From CAWGJF01 sp963715745 (GTDB lineage Bacteria > Bacteroidota > Ignavibacteria > Ignavibacteriales > Ignavibacteriaceae): 64,000 bases of DNA. Below, in pieces: positions 1 through 9,200 of this stretch (positions are counted from its first letter, which is position 1; every line of letters starts with the position of its first letter). Position numbers and translations under genes: made by a program. Location of the stretch: the NCBI GenBank assembly GCA_963715745.1, contig OY970271.1, forward strand, positions 3,801,733-3,865,732. The letters run 5' to 3'. Below the pieces are notes generated by a model, which made no database searches, was not told where the DNA came from, and worked only from the letters and a program-made list of their open reading frames with translations.

Positions 1-196
1 TATCTTCATAACCATCTCCGTTTACATCACCAGCCGATGAAACTGTTACACCAAAAAGATCAACACCGACTTCTCCAATGAAGGTTAGTTCTGTTAGTTC
101 CCCGAAAAATTGGTTGTTATTATTATTAACAACTTGTGAAAACAAATTGTAAGTGGTTAGTAATATTAAAATCAAAAATACTTTAGTCGGTTTCAT
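1..196 (-). CDS. Exported FG-GAP repeat protein, N-terminal fragment (cut by window edge)
   Basis: The reading frame starts at an ATG at 196 and stays open to the window edge, giving about 65 residues. It opens with a basic-hydrophobic signal peptide (MKPTKVFLILILLTTYNLFS, cleavage probably after SQ). It then shows a stretch ending in VSSAGDVNGDGYED, the calcium-binding loop of FG-GAP/integrin-alpha propeller repeats. In this group such proteins are usually exported cargo of the type IX system and end in a sorting domain, but that end lies outside the window. It is transcribed away from the gene at 294, which lies upstream of it on the same strand, with a 97-base gap. Confidence 0.7.
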   Translation of the reverse strand, partial: MKPTKVFLILILLTTYNLFSQVVNNNNNQFFGELTELTFIGEVGVDLFGVTVSSAGDVNGDGYED

Positions 197-293
197 AATA
201 TTTCCTCTTTAATTAAATTGTTGTAATTAACAGTATCCGAATACATCTTATAATCCTTCAATAACTCTTAACATTTGATTTAATAATTGAAAG

Positions 294-1529
294 TTATTTC
301 AGAAGCAGCATCTTTTTTGTTTGAACAAAATCTCCTGCTGTTAATCTTGCGATGTAAAAACCGCTTGGAAGATTATCTGCATTAAAATCAGTTTTATATG
401 TACCAGCAGCATAATTGTTTTTAGCTAAAGTGACTACTTCATTTCCAAGAACATCAAAAACTTTAAGTTCAACAAATGATTCCTGTGGAATTGAGAATTC
501 AATTGTAGTAGATGGATTGAACGGGTTGGGATAATTTTGCGACAGAGAAAATTTTTGCGGCATGTTATCAGAAGTTGAAATCACATCCGTCAAATAGTCT
601 GTTAACGGACGTTCCCAGGCACCTTGAAATAAAGTCCCCGCATACAAAGTTGTACTTGACTTTTCAAGAACATGGACATCAGTAAAAGAATTTGGTAAAC
701 CGTCATCACTTTCTTCCCACGTTATTCCATTATTTGTGGAAACATATATACCGTATCCACCTGTTCCTGCAATAATATTCACTTGATGAACTGCGATGGA
801 ATAGACAATTTTATCTGAAAGTGTTGCTGAACTAATATCAGTCCAGTTCGCACCATTATCATTAGAGATAAAAACCCCCGCGCTCGTTCCTGCATAAAGA
901 GTATTGTTTGAAAATGTAAGCGCATAAATATTATCTTCTGTAAGCCCTGAATTAACTGCCGACCAGTTACCACCATTATTGGTCGTAACAAAAACTCCAC
1001 TATCCGTTCCGGCAAAAAGATTGCTTCCTAAAACTGCTAGTGAGTAAACTTCGTAGTCAGTCAATCCGATATATGTCCAATTGTTACCATTATTGTTAGA
1101 AAGAAAAACTCCGCCACCTGTAACGCTATAACGTGCACCTGCAAAAATATTGGATCCGGAACTAGCGAGAGTATTTATAAATAGAACTGATAATCCGTTA
1201 TTTACTTCTACCCAATTCGAACCATAATCAGTCGAGCGAAAAATTCCCCCAAACGATGTTCCGGCAAATAAATTTGAACCTGAAAATTTAAGTGCAGTAA
1301 CATCAGTATTAGTTAAACCAGAATTGACCTGCGACCAACTCGAACCGTTATCAGTCGATCGATATACTCCGCCCAGGCTTGTTCCAATAAATATTTGAGG
1401 TTCAGCAGTTGTGATCGCCTGTACATATCCACCAAAAGGACACCCGGTATCAACCCACTGGGCGTTTGTACTACTAATTAACAAGAGGATGTTTATTAGA
1501 ACAGCGAATAGAATATTTTTTAATTTCAT
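294..1529 (-). CDS. T9SS cargo protein with BNR/sortilin-type propeller repeats
   Basis: This is a secreted protein of about 411 residues. A signal peptide (KLKNILFAVLINILLLISST...AQ) is followed by at least six repeats of about 43 residues built on 'G-V-F-x-S-T-x-N-G-x-x-W' with 'LFAGT' strands, as in BNR/sortilin-like propellers. The last ~75 residues are a T9SS sorting domain: NYPNPFNPSTTIEFSIP, then LKVFDVLGNEV and a terminal KKMLLLK. The frame can start at 1541, but the ATG at 1529 is preferred because GGAG sits seven bases before it. The ligand or substrate is unknown. It lies in a run of minus-strand cargo genes with short gaps. Confidence 0.85.
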   Translation of the reverse strand: MKLKNILFAVLINILLLISSTNAQWVDTGCPFGGYVQAITTAEPQIFIGTSLGGVYRSTDNGSSWSQVNSGLTNTDVTALKFSGSNLFAGTSFGGIFRSTDYGSNWVEVNNGLSVLFINTLASSGSNIFAGARYSVTGGGVFLSNNNGNNWTYIGLTDYEVYSLAVLGSNLFAGTDSGVFVTTNNGGNWSAVNSGLTEDNIYALTFSNNTLYAGTSAGVFISNDNGANWTDISSATLSDKIVYSIAVHQVNIIAGTGGYGIYVSTNNGITWEESDDGLPNSFTDVHVLEKSSTTLYAGTLFQGAWERPLTDYLTDVISTSDNMPQKFSLSQNYPNPFNPSTTIEFSIPQESFVELKVFDVLGNEVVTLAKNNYAAGTYKTDFNADNLPSGFYIARLTAGDFVQTKKMLLLK

Positions 1530-1571
1530 TTTGATCTCCATCTTAATTGAAAATGTTTTCGAATCATTTTG

Positions 1572-2966
1572 TTATTTAATCAGAATCATCTTCTTTGTCT
1601 TCACAAAAGTTCCGGCGCGAAGAGTATAGAAGTAAATTCCACTTGAGAGACCTGCAGCATTAAACGTAACAGTATAAACTCCCTGATCTTTTTCTTCATT
1701 CACAAGTGACAGAACTTCTATTCCAAGTATATCTATGACTTTTATTTCTACAATATTTTTTGCCTGAATTGAATATTGAATGGTTGTTGTCGGGTTGAAA
1801 GGGTTAGGATAATTTTGTTTTAAACTGAATTCTGTTGGTATTTCGTTTGAACCTGATTCAACCCCCACAATGCTGAGGTTTTCATACCAATTTATTTCAC
1901 TGTCGAGAGCCGAAGCAGAAAGTACATCCATATCTCCATCTCCATCAACATCACCGGCTAATACACTTACAGCTTTTACTGCATCAGTAGAGATAATGTG
2001 TGTAGTAAAATTTTCATCTCCATCATTCTCATACCAGGCAATTGTATTATCATCTCTTGAAGCGGAAAGTACATCAATATCAGTATCTCCATCAATATCC
2101 GCGGCGTATACTGAGTAAGCATAATTTACTGAAGTTGTAATAACATGCGTTATAAAATTTTCGCTGCCGTCATTTTCATACCAGGCAATTTTATTCTGAT
2201 TTTGGTAACCGCCAGCGGACAGCACATCAATATCAGTATCACCGTCAACATCAATAGCAAATACGTGACGTGCACGAATTGCTTCTGTTGAGATTATATG
2301 CTCTGAAAAATTTTCACTTCCATCATTTTCGAACCATGATATTTTATTATCAAGAGATGATGCACAAAGAACATCGATATCAGTGTCACCATCAACATCA
2401 ATAGCAAAAACAGATTGTGGACTGTCAACATAATTGGAAATTACGTGTGATGTAAAGTTTTCATTTCCATCATTTTCATACCAAAATAATCTATCGTTAA
2501 ATGGCGAAGTAGCCAGAACATCTCCATCACCATCGCCATCAAGATCGATAGCAAATACAGAGGATCCTTGATTAGCATTCGTTGCTATTGAATGATAAGT
2601 AAAATTCTCATTACCATCATTTTCCATCCAGGCTACTTCATCATCTCTGTTTGATACTGACAATATATCCATATCGCCATCAGTATCAACGTCAAATACA
2701 TAAACCGAAAAAGGTCCATCTGCTTCTTCCGTTATCAGATGTTCAGTAAAGTTTCCATTGCCATCATTCTCGTACCAGTAAACTTTATTAGTTACAAAAA
2801 GTGCGGCAACTACATCCAGATCTCCGTCACCGTCTATATCTTCAACATAAATTTCTTCTACATTAGGCGCATTAAAAGTAATTGTATGTGATGTGAATTG
2901 TATTTGAGCAAATAATGGAGTTGAAGACCACAGTAGAGTTGTCAATAAAATCGAAAATAATTTCAT
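1572..2966 (-). CDS. T9SS cargo protein with VCBS/FG-GAP repeats
   Basis: A 464-residue secreted protein. A signal peptide (MKLFSILLTTLLWSSTPLFA) is followed by seven near-identical repeats of about 46 residues. Each contains a 'D-x-D-G-D-x-D-x-D-V-L' calcium-loop motif and a 'W-Y-E-N-D-G-x-E-N-F' strand, the pattern of VCBS/FG-GAP propeller blades. The C-terminus carries NYPNPFNPTTTIQYSI and ends KKMILIK, a T9SS sorting domain. The high repeat similarity at DNA level suggests recent duplication or gene conversion of blades. A role in surface adhesion or binding is a family-level guess only. Confidence 0.88.
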   Translation of the reverse strand: MKLFSILLTTLLWSSTPLFAQIQFTSHTITFNAPNVEEIYVEDIDGDGDLDVVAALFVTNKVYWYENDGNGNFTEHLITEEADGPFSVYVFDVDTDGDMDILSVSNRDDEVAWMENDGNENFTYHSIATNANQGSSVFAIDLDGDGDGDVLATSPFNDRLFWYENDGNENFTSHVISNYVDSPQSVFAIDVDGDTDIDVLCASSLDNKISWFENDGSENFSEHIISTEAIRARHVFAIDVDGDTDIDVLSAGGYQNQNKIAWYENDGSENFITHVITTSVNYAYSVYAADIDGDTDIDVLSASRDDNTIAWYENDGDENFTTHIISTDAVKAVSVLAGDVDGDGDMDVLSASALDSEINWYENLSIVGVESGSNEIPTEFSLKQNYPNPFNPTTTIQYSIQAKNIVEIKVIDILGIEVLSLVNEEKDQGVYTVTFNAAGLSSGIYFYTLRAGTFVKTKKMILIK

Positions 2967-3020
2967 AAGTTTTAATTCCTTGAAGCATTAATAAAAAAAT
3001 TAGTAATCAACTCAGTGCCT

Positions 3021-5924
3021 TTATTTTAGGATCAACATTTTCTTTGTCTTTACAAAATTCCCTGATTGCATTCTGTAGAAGTAAATTCCGCTTGATAATC
3101 CGGAAGCGTTGAATGTTACAGAGTAAACACCTCTGAATTTTTCTTCATTTACAAGAGTAAGAATTTCTTTCCCAAGTATATCATAGACTTTTATTTCAAC
3201 ATTGCTCCTTTGTGGTACTGAATATTTAATTGTAGTTGTTGGGTTAAACGGATTGGGGTAATTCTGCGCAAGGTTATAACTATCCGGTGAAAGCAGCGAA
3301 CCCTCATCCTCAATATTTGTCGCTTGATTTTTTACAAAAATCGTATCATCAAATGTCCCATCATTTCCCAGGTCAATGAAGATAGAAACAGGTTCATTAT
3401 TTAAGTCAGTCCATTCGGGAACTATTTGATGAGCTGAGTTTTGGGCCATCGGAATGGACATATGAAAGAATACTGAACCCCCATTTGCAGATGCAAATCT
3501 GGCTTGTAAATCATAGCTCATAGCATCACCATAATTCTGAAATAGTAACTCATTTCGGTTTTTTTCTTGGAAATGAATTGAGTCACCGGATGAAACCTGA
3601 ATATTATTTGTTACAAAGACCTTTTCACTTGTTGTATCTTCTCGAATTATAGCTTCAAAATTTATATTCTTAATTACTGGATCAGGATTAGTTATATTTA
3701 TCCCGTTTTCGGAAAAATTTAGTTTATCAGATTGACTACTATTCGCACTAAATCTGCTATATGTGTAGATGGTTGAATCAGTAAAAAATAAAACATAAGA
3801 TGTAGTATCAACAAAGTTATTTAATTCAAGAGAGTAACTGTCTTCGGGTACATCATAACCAATCGGTGGATGAAAGCCACCTGTTAATGGTATTAAGGGA
3901 ATAGCATCATTAATATTATTAAACCAAACGCTGTCCTGATAACCAATTTGTTCGCCGGTTCCCGATGTTATGATAATTTCAGCATTTGGTGTATTATTAA
4001 TTTCTAATCTGGAAAATCCTGAATAGTCCGAAGTCGGCGAAGACAGCGAATTTTGTCTGTCAAGTGTTTGAATGGATAAGAAATCGGAATTATCCAAATT
4101 AAGCAAACAATGGGAAGAACCGGTTCCCCAGCCCAGTCCTGTGCTGTCTGACCAAGTATTAGCAACAGAATCAATAAAAATGAAATTATTTAGATCACCG
4201 GGTGCATTGCTATTATAAAGCTTTACATTAAATGTTGATGTATTGCCAATTCGTTCCATTTTATAAGGAACAACTGCGTGACCTCCAGAACCATTGTTAT
4301 TCCAGAAACCCAAAGTTTTCCCATCAACATTATCCTGACCAAGCATTTGTTTTAATTCGCTTAACAACTGACGAGGTGTGCTATTCCACTTTATGCTAAC
4401 GTTGTTACTTGATTCTTTACCGTATTGATAATTTTGTAAAAGGTTTATTACATATCTTGTATCATCATTTATGTCTTCGTCAAAAAGTTGATCGAAGGTT
4501 CCAATATATTGACTTAGAGTTTGCTCATTATAAAACCCGAATAAACTTGAAACTGCAAATCCAAAGCAAGAACCACCCCACCTTCCATATTTTGCTCTCC
4601 ATTTTGTAGTCGCGGCAGAGTTATATATTGAGGGCGGGTCATCTGTATAACATTGTGAGATGCTAAAAACATCAACGAACAAGGGCCAATCAGGAAAGTC
4701 AGAAGAGTAAGTAAGACTGAATGGACTTTGGTTAGGATATGCATTACCCGTTTTGGGGTCAGTACCGGAATAATTAAATTGCTGCCACCAAGACATTGGC
4801 CACTGATTTTCCGGGCAATTACAAAACGACCATCCATCCTGATCTGGTTCATACAATTCAAAATCATCATTAACATCCAATCTTGTTAATTGCCAGGGTT
4901 TGATTTTGAAAATTTTGCTTAGAGCTGTATCCGGCGAGGAATCTACAATTTTTATTATTGACATTCTAGAAAGAAATGAATCGGGAACATTCCAGTAATA
5001 TTGACCAACCAATGAAAAATAATTGCTATCAATTACTTCAAAATTCTCTCCATTATCCAAACTGTAAAATAAATCAATACCACCTTCCCAATTTGCATAA
5101 ACAATTAGGTTTGACTCCCCGGCAATCAGCACAGAAGAAGAATCCGGATAGTTAATTACTAAATCTAATCCTGCACCACTAAACTCAGAATTCCAGGAAT
5201 ATTCATCAACATCAATTATCCCACTATTTGGCGGATTTGAACTGGAGGCGGATAAAGCGACTTGTACACCATTAATTGCCAGAAATGAATAAGTAACACT
5301 GGTTATTCCGGCGATAGTAAGTGATTCTCTTATTCGTAATGCATCATAACTGACTCCACCGGGCATAGTCATAGTTCCATAAGCATCGACGATAACACTT
5401 AATGAAACATTCTCACTACTCAAAGGTGTGCCGTTAAGCAGAGTTGTTTGTAGATATGTCTCTGTCCACTGGGAGTTAAAAGTCATCGGATCGATGTAGG
5501 TCTGTCTGGGGGGATCATTTTTAATTGTTAAGACGGTCCCTGGGAAAGCACTAATAGTTGTAGCGCTCCCATGATTATTAATAAAATTACTCAATGAAGA
5601 GTAAGTCCAGATTTCAGCATCATAACCTTGTGAAAAACCTTCGAAGTGTGTACAGATAGAAGTTCCGGGGAAATCGTTATAGTATGGTGTGGATGAAGGA
5701 TTAACACTCGTAAAATCGACTGTCAAATTACTTTGAAGTGTTGAAAAATTCCAAATATTTCCTCCGCCCGGATTGCCGATATCGATGTTGGATTGTAAGG
5801 TATCCTGATGAATGATTGTGGCATTACCAACGGCAAATATTGCTTCAACATCCTCACCGGTTATAGTAATTTGTGCAAACAATGAAAATGTTGACATAAC
5901 CACAATAAGTAAAGTTAATCTCAT
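3021..5924 (-). CDS. Large T9SS cargo protein with a possible papain-like cysteine peptidase core
   Basis: A 967-residue protein with a short signal peptide (MRLTLLIVVMSTFSLFAQ) and a T9SS tail (NYPNPFNPTTTIKYSV, ending KKMLILK). The middle part contains RWGGSCFGFAVSS with Cys453, GSGGHAVVPYKM with His549, and KLYNSNAPGDLN with Asn571. The order Cys-His-Asn and the local contexts resemble papain-fold (C1/C39-like) peptidases, so a secreted cysteine peptidase is possible. This is inference from motifs, not a recognised family. The regions on either side look beta-rich and probably form Ig-like or propeller modules. It lies immediately upstream (in the minus direction) of the VCBS cargo gene. 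Confidence 0.8.
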   Translation of the reverse strand: MRLTLLIVVMSTFSLFAQITITGEDVEAIFAVGNATIIHQDTLQSNIDIGNPGGGNIWNFSTLQSNLTVDFTSVNPSSTPYYNDFPGTSICTHFEGFSQGYDAEIWTYSSLSNFINNHGSATTISAFPGTVLTIKNDPPRQTYIDPMTFNSQWTETYLQTTLLNGTPLSSENVSLSVIVDAYGTMTMPGGVSYDALRIRESLTIAGITSVTYSFLAINGVQVALSASSSNPPNSGIIDVDEYSWNSEFSGAGLDLVINYPDSSSVLIAGESNLIVYANWEGGIDLFYSLDNGENFEVIDSNYFSLVGQYYWNVPDSFLSRMSIIKIVDSSPDTALSKIFKIKPWQLTRLDVNDDFELYEPDQDGWSFCNCPENQWPMSWWQQFNYSGTDPKTGNAYPNQSPFSLTYSSDFPDWPLFVDVFSISQCYTDDPPSIYNSAATTKWRAKYGRWGGSCFGFAVSSLFGFYNEQTLSQYIGTFDQLFDEDINDDTRYVINLLQNYQYGKESSNNVSIKWNSTPRQLLSELKQMLGQDNVDGKTLGFWNNNGSGGHAVVPYKMERIGNTSTFNVKLYNSNAPGDLNNFIFIDSVANTWSDSTGLGWGTGSSHCLLNLDNSDFLSIQTLDRQNSLSSPTSDYSGFSRLEINNTPNAEIIITSGTGEQIGYQDSVWFNNINDAIPLIPLTGGFHPPIGYDVPEDSYSLELNNFVDTTSYVLFFTDSTIYTYSRFSANSSQSDKLNFSENGINITNPDPVIKNINFEAIIREDTTSEKVFVTNNIQVSSGDSIHFQEKNRNELLFQNYGDAMSYDLQARFASANGGSVFFHMSIPMAQNSAHQIVPEWTDLNNEPVSIFIDLGNDGTFDDTIFVKNQATNIEDEGSLLSPDSYNLAQNYPNPFNPTTTIKYSVPQRSNVEIKVYDILGKEILTLVNEEKFRGVYSVTFNASGLSSGIYFYRMQSGNFVKTKKMLILK

Positions 5925-5948
5925 TATAACTCCTTGATAATTTTATAT

Positions 5949-6095
5949 TTAATAAAAGAAATCCAGCAGCCCTGTAAAAACCAAAGTGAGCAGAATTCCT
6001 ATCATGATTGAAATTCCCACAATGATTTTTGTAACCAGTTTTTCTTTTTTCTGCATTTGTTCAGTAGTGTTTTCTATGCTAGATTTCTTTTCCAA
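5949..6095 (-). CDS. Very small single-pass membrane protein (48 aa)
   Basis: A short frame in the gap between the 3021-5924 gene and the hybrid sensor gene. It begins at TTG 6095 (or at an internal ATG, giving about 35 residues) and ends with TAA at 5949. The product has a charged N-terminus (EKKSSIENTTEQMQKKEKL) followed by one hydrophobic helix (IIVGISIMIGILLTLVFTGLL). The amphipathic-then-hydrophobic design is typical of small membrane proteins, but no start has a strong ribosome-binding site and I recognise no family. The rest of 5925-6247 shows no other feature. Confidence 0.35.
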   Translation of the reverse strand: MEKKSSIENTTEQMQKKEKLVTKIIVGISIMIGILLTLVFTGLLDFFY

Positions 6096-6247
6096 TTGGT
6101 TACTTCAATAATTATTTTAAAGATTCAAAGACTGGTGCAAAGGTAGAATAATGATGCAGTGTGTGCTATCTGATTTGTTTCAACATTTTGTTGTTTTGTT
6201 ACATAACGTAAAAAGATGTTATTTTAGCTGTTTTTTTAAGCTTTATT

Positions 6248-9200
6248 TTAAGAGGAATACTCCGATGGGAGGCAATTGAATTGTTTTGTAAATGCTCTTG
6301 TAAATTGAGCGGGACTTGAAAAACCAATTTCATAAGCAATTTGTGTTACTGACAACTTTCCTTCTAAAAGAAGTTGTGCAGCCTGGTTTAGTTTTTTATT
6401 TCTAATTAACTCACCGGGAGGCTGTCCGGTTATTGAAATTATTTTCCTGTGAAGCTGAGTGCGACTTACAAATAATTCTTTGGCTAATTGTTCAGTTCCA
6501 AAATTGGTTTTATCAATATTCTTTTCAACTAAATCCAAAGTTTTTTGAAGAAATTCATTATCGGCAGTATTTAAACCGTTAGTATCTTTTAGCGCATTTA
6601 TATTATCACTGTACTTTTCTCTTAACCGTTTTCTTTGTTCAAGCAGATTATTAATGCGGGAAAAAAGTTCTCTCGAATCAAATGGCTTGGTAAGATAATC
6701 ATCTGCACCTGTTTCCAGTCCTTCAATTTTACTTTCAAGTGAGGCTTTAGCAGTAAGAAGTATTATAGGAACGTCGCTTGTCTGCCATTCTGATTTAATT
6801 CTGCTGCAAAACTCTAAACCATCCATTGAGGGCATCATTACGTCGCTTATGATCAGATCAGGCATCATTTCCTTGGCTGCTTTAATTCCTTCTTCTCCAT
6901 TTTCTGCTTCTGAAATTTTAAAATTATTTTCAAGCAGATTTGATAAATATTTTCTTACATCTTCAGAATCATCAACTAAAAGAATTAAAGGTTTATCATT
7001 GGACTTGATGCTTATGTCTCGTTTCCCTCTATGGAATGATTGCAAATATTTTTCATCCTCAGAAATTTTTAACTCAGCTCTTTCAGTGTCGCTTAACTTT
7101 CCGGTTTGAACTTTTTCATCATCATTTAAATAATCATCCCATAATGGAATTTGAATTGTAAATTCGGTTCCTTCTCCCGGTTCACTTACTACAGAAATAT
7201 TCCATTTGTGTAAATCAACAAACTCTTTAACCAAAGCTAATCCTATTCCTGAACCACCATGAGAACGTTTAGTGGAATCATCCACCTGAAAAAAACGGTC
7301 AAAGATTTTGTTTATCTTGTCTTTCGGAATACCAACACCGCTATCTGCAATCTTTATTTGAGCAAAGGATTTTTCCTCAAATGAATTTTCCTTGAAACCC
7401 ACACTTACCATTCCACCATCAGGTGTAAATTTAAATGCATTCGAAAGAAGGTTATTGATAATTTTTTCAAATTTATCTCTATCAACCCAGCAGACTTCAT
7501 TATCTGAATCGCTTTGAAACTTTAAAGAAATATTTTTTTGTTTTGCAAATGATTCAAACGAAGATAACAGACCTTTCAAAATTGTAATTACGTTTTCCTG
7601 TTTTGCCCTTAATGGAATGGCTGCTTTTTCCAGTTGTGACAATTCAAGCAACTGATCTATTAATTCTTTAAGTCTGTCGCTGTTTCTTTCAATCAGATCA
7701 ATATTATCTTGAAAAATCTTACTTGCTTCATACCCTTTCAATTGTTCAATCGGACCTTTGATTAACATGAGAGGAGTTCTGAACTCATGTGAAAGATTAG
7801 CAAAGAATCTTGATTTTAGTTCCTCCAGTTCTGATTTTTTCTTCACCTCAAATTCTCTGAGTTTTAATTCATTTCGAAGTTTTGTGCGGTTTAATTCAAA
7901 ACGTCTTATTCCAACCAGTCCGAGAAAAATTAAAACGATATACAGTCCGTATGCCCAAAAGGTTTTCCACCATGGAGGGTTCATTACAATTCTTAATGAT
8001 GTAATATTGTCGTTCCACACTCCATCAGCGTTTGTTGATTTTACTTTAAATTCATAATTCCCCGGATCAAGATTTGTATAAGTAACAAACCTTCTCTTTC
8101 TGCTTTCGATCCAGTCTTTATCAAATCCCTCCATTTTATATGCATATTCAATTGACTCAGAAGAATTATAATCGAGTGCAGCAAACTCAAATGAAAAAAC
8201 ATCCTGATCATGTGAAAGTACAATTTTATTTGTGGTATGAATGCTTTTGGTGAGAGGAGAATCATCGCTAATTTTAACCGATTTATTAAATATCTGGAAA
8301 TCTGTAATAACCAGGTTTGGTTTATAAGATGAGAGTGTTATATCTTCAGGATTAAAAACGTTTAGCCCTTTTGTGCTTCCAAATAATATAAGACCATTAT
8401 CAAGGCTTAACGCAGATTCCGGATTCATCATCGTACCATTTATCCCATCTGCAGAAGAAAAATTAGTGAATGTTTTTTTACTTACATCAAAGAAAGAAAT
8501 GCCGAACCCGGTGCCGAGCCATAGATTTCCTTTTTCATCTTCAACAATACTGTTAACTGAATTGGCCGGTAAACCATCATTTACCATATAAAATTGATTT
8601 TTCACTTCAATATCATAAACATCCAAACTGTTTTTAATTTCAAATCTATTTAATCCATCGCTTGTACCTATCCACAAAATAGTTATTGAATCATCGCCAG
8701 CCTCTATTTTTTTTGCCTCACAAATAGAATAGATGTTGTTACTGCTGAGATTATTTTTATTCTCGCCCGACCGCAGCCAGTGATGAAATATCCCCCCGTT
8801 TTTATCTTCAAATAAGTTTAATCCTCCGCCCTGAGTACCAATCCATATTCTGCCTAATTGATCTTCTTTTATAACCCATACATCATTGTGACTTAAGCTT
8901 TTTGTATTACCGGGTTCATTCAGCCAGACATCAGCATTGCCTGTTTGAGGATTTATCCGGGCTGTACCTACACCCCAATATCCAACCCAGATGTTTTTCT
9001 TACTGTCTGTCAGAAGTGATTTATTATAATATAGTGCCTGTGTACCGATCCTTGGATCATCAATATCCCAGCTTGTTATTTTATAATTTTTGAAATCAAA
9101 TTTCTTGAGCCCTTTTCCATATGTACCTACCCACAGTTCATTTTCAGTAGATGCGGCAAGAGACCAAATATGAACGCCTTCGAATTCACTGATTTTCAAA

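Noticed and set aside
52..196. tRNA or rRNA genes in the window
   Set aside because: No cloverleaf or conserved rRNA segment was seen anywhere; a dedicated tRNA scan would settle this.
1572..2966. CRISPR-like regular repeats
   Set aside because: The periodic DNA comes from repeated VCBS protein blades in one open frame; there are no spacers or identical short repeats.
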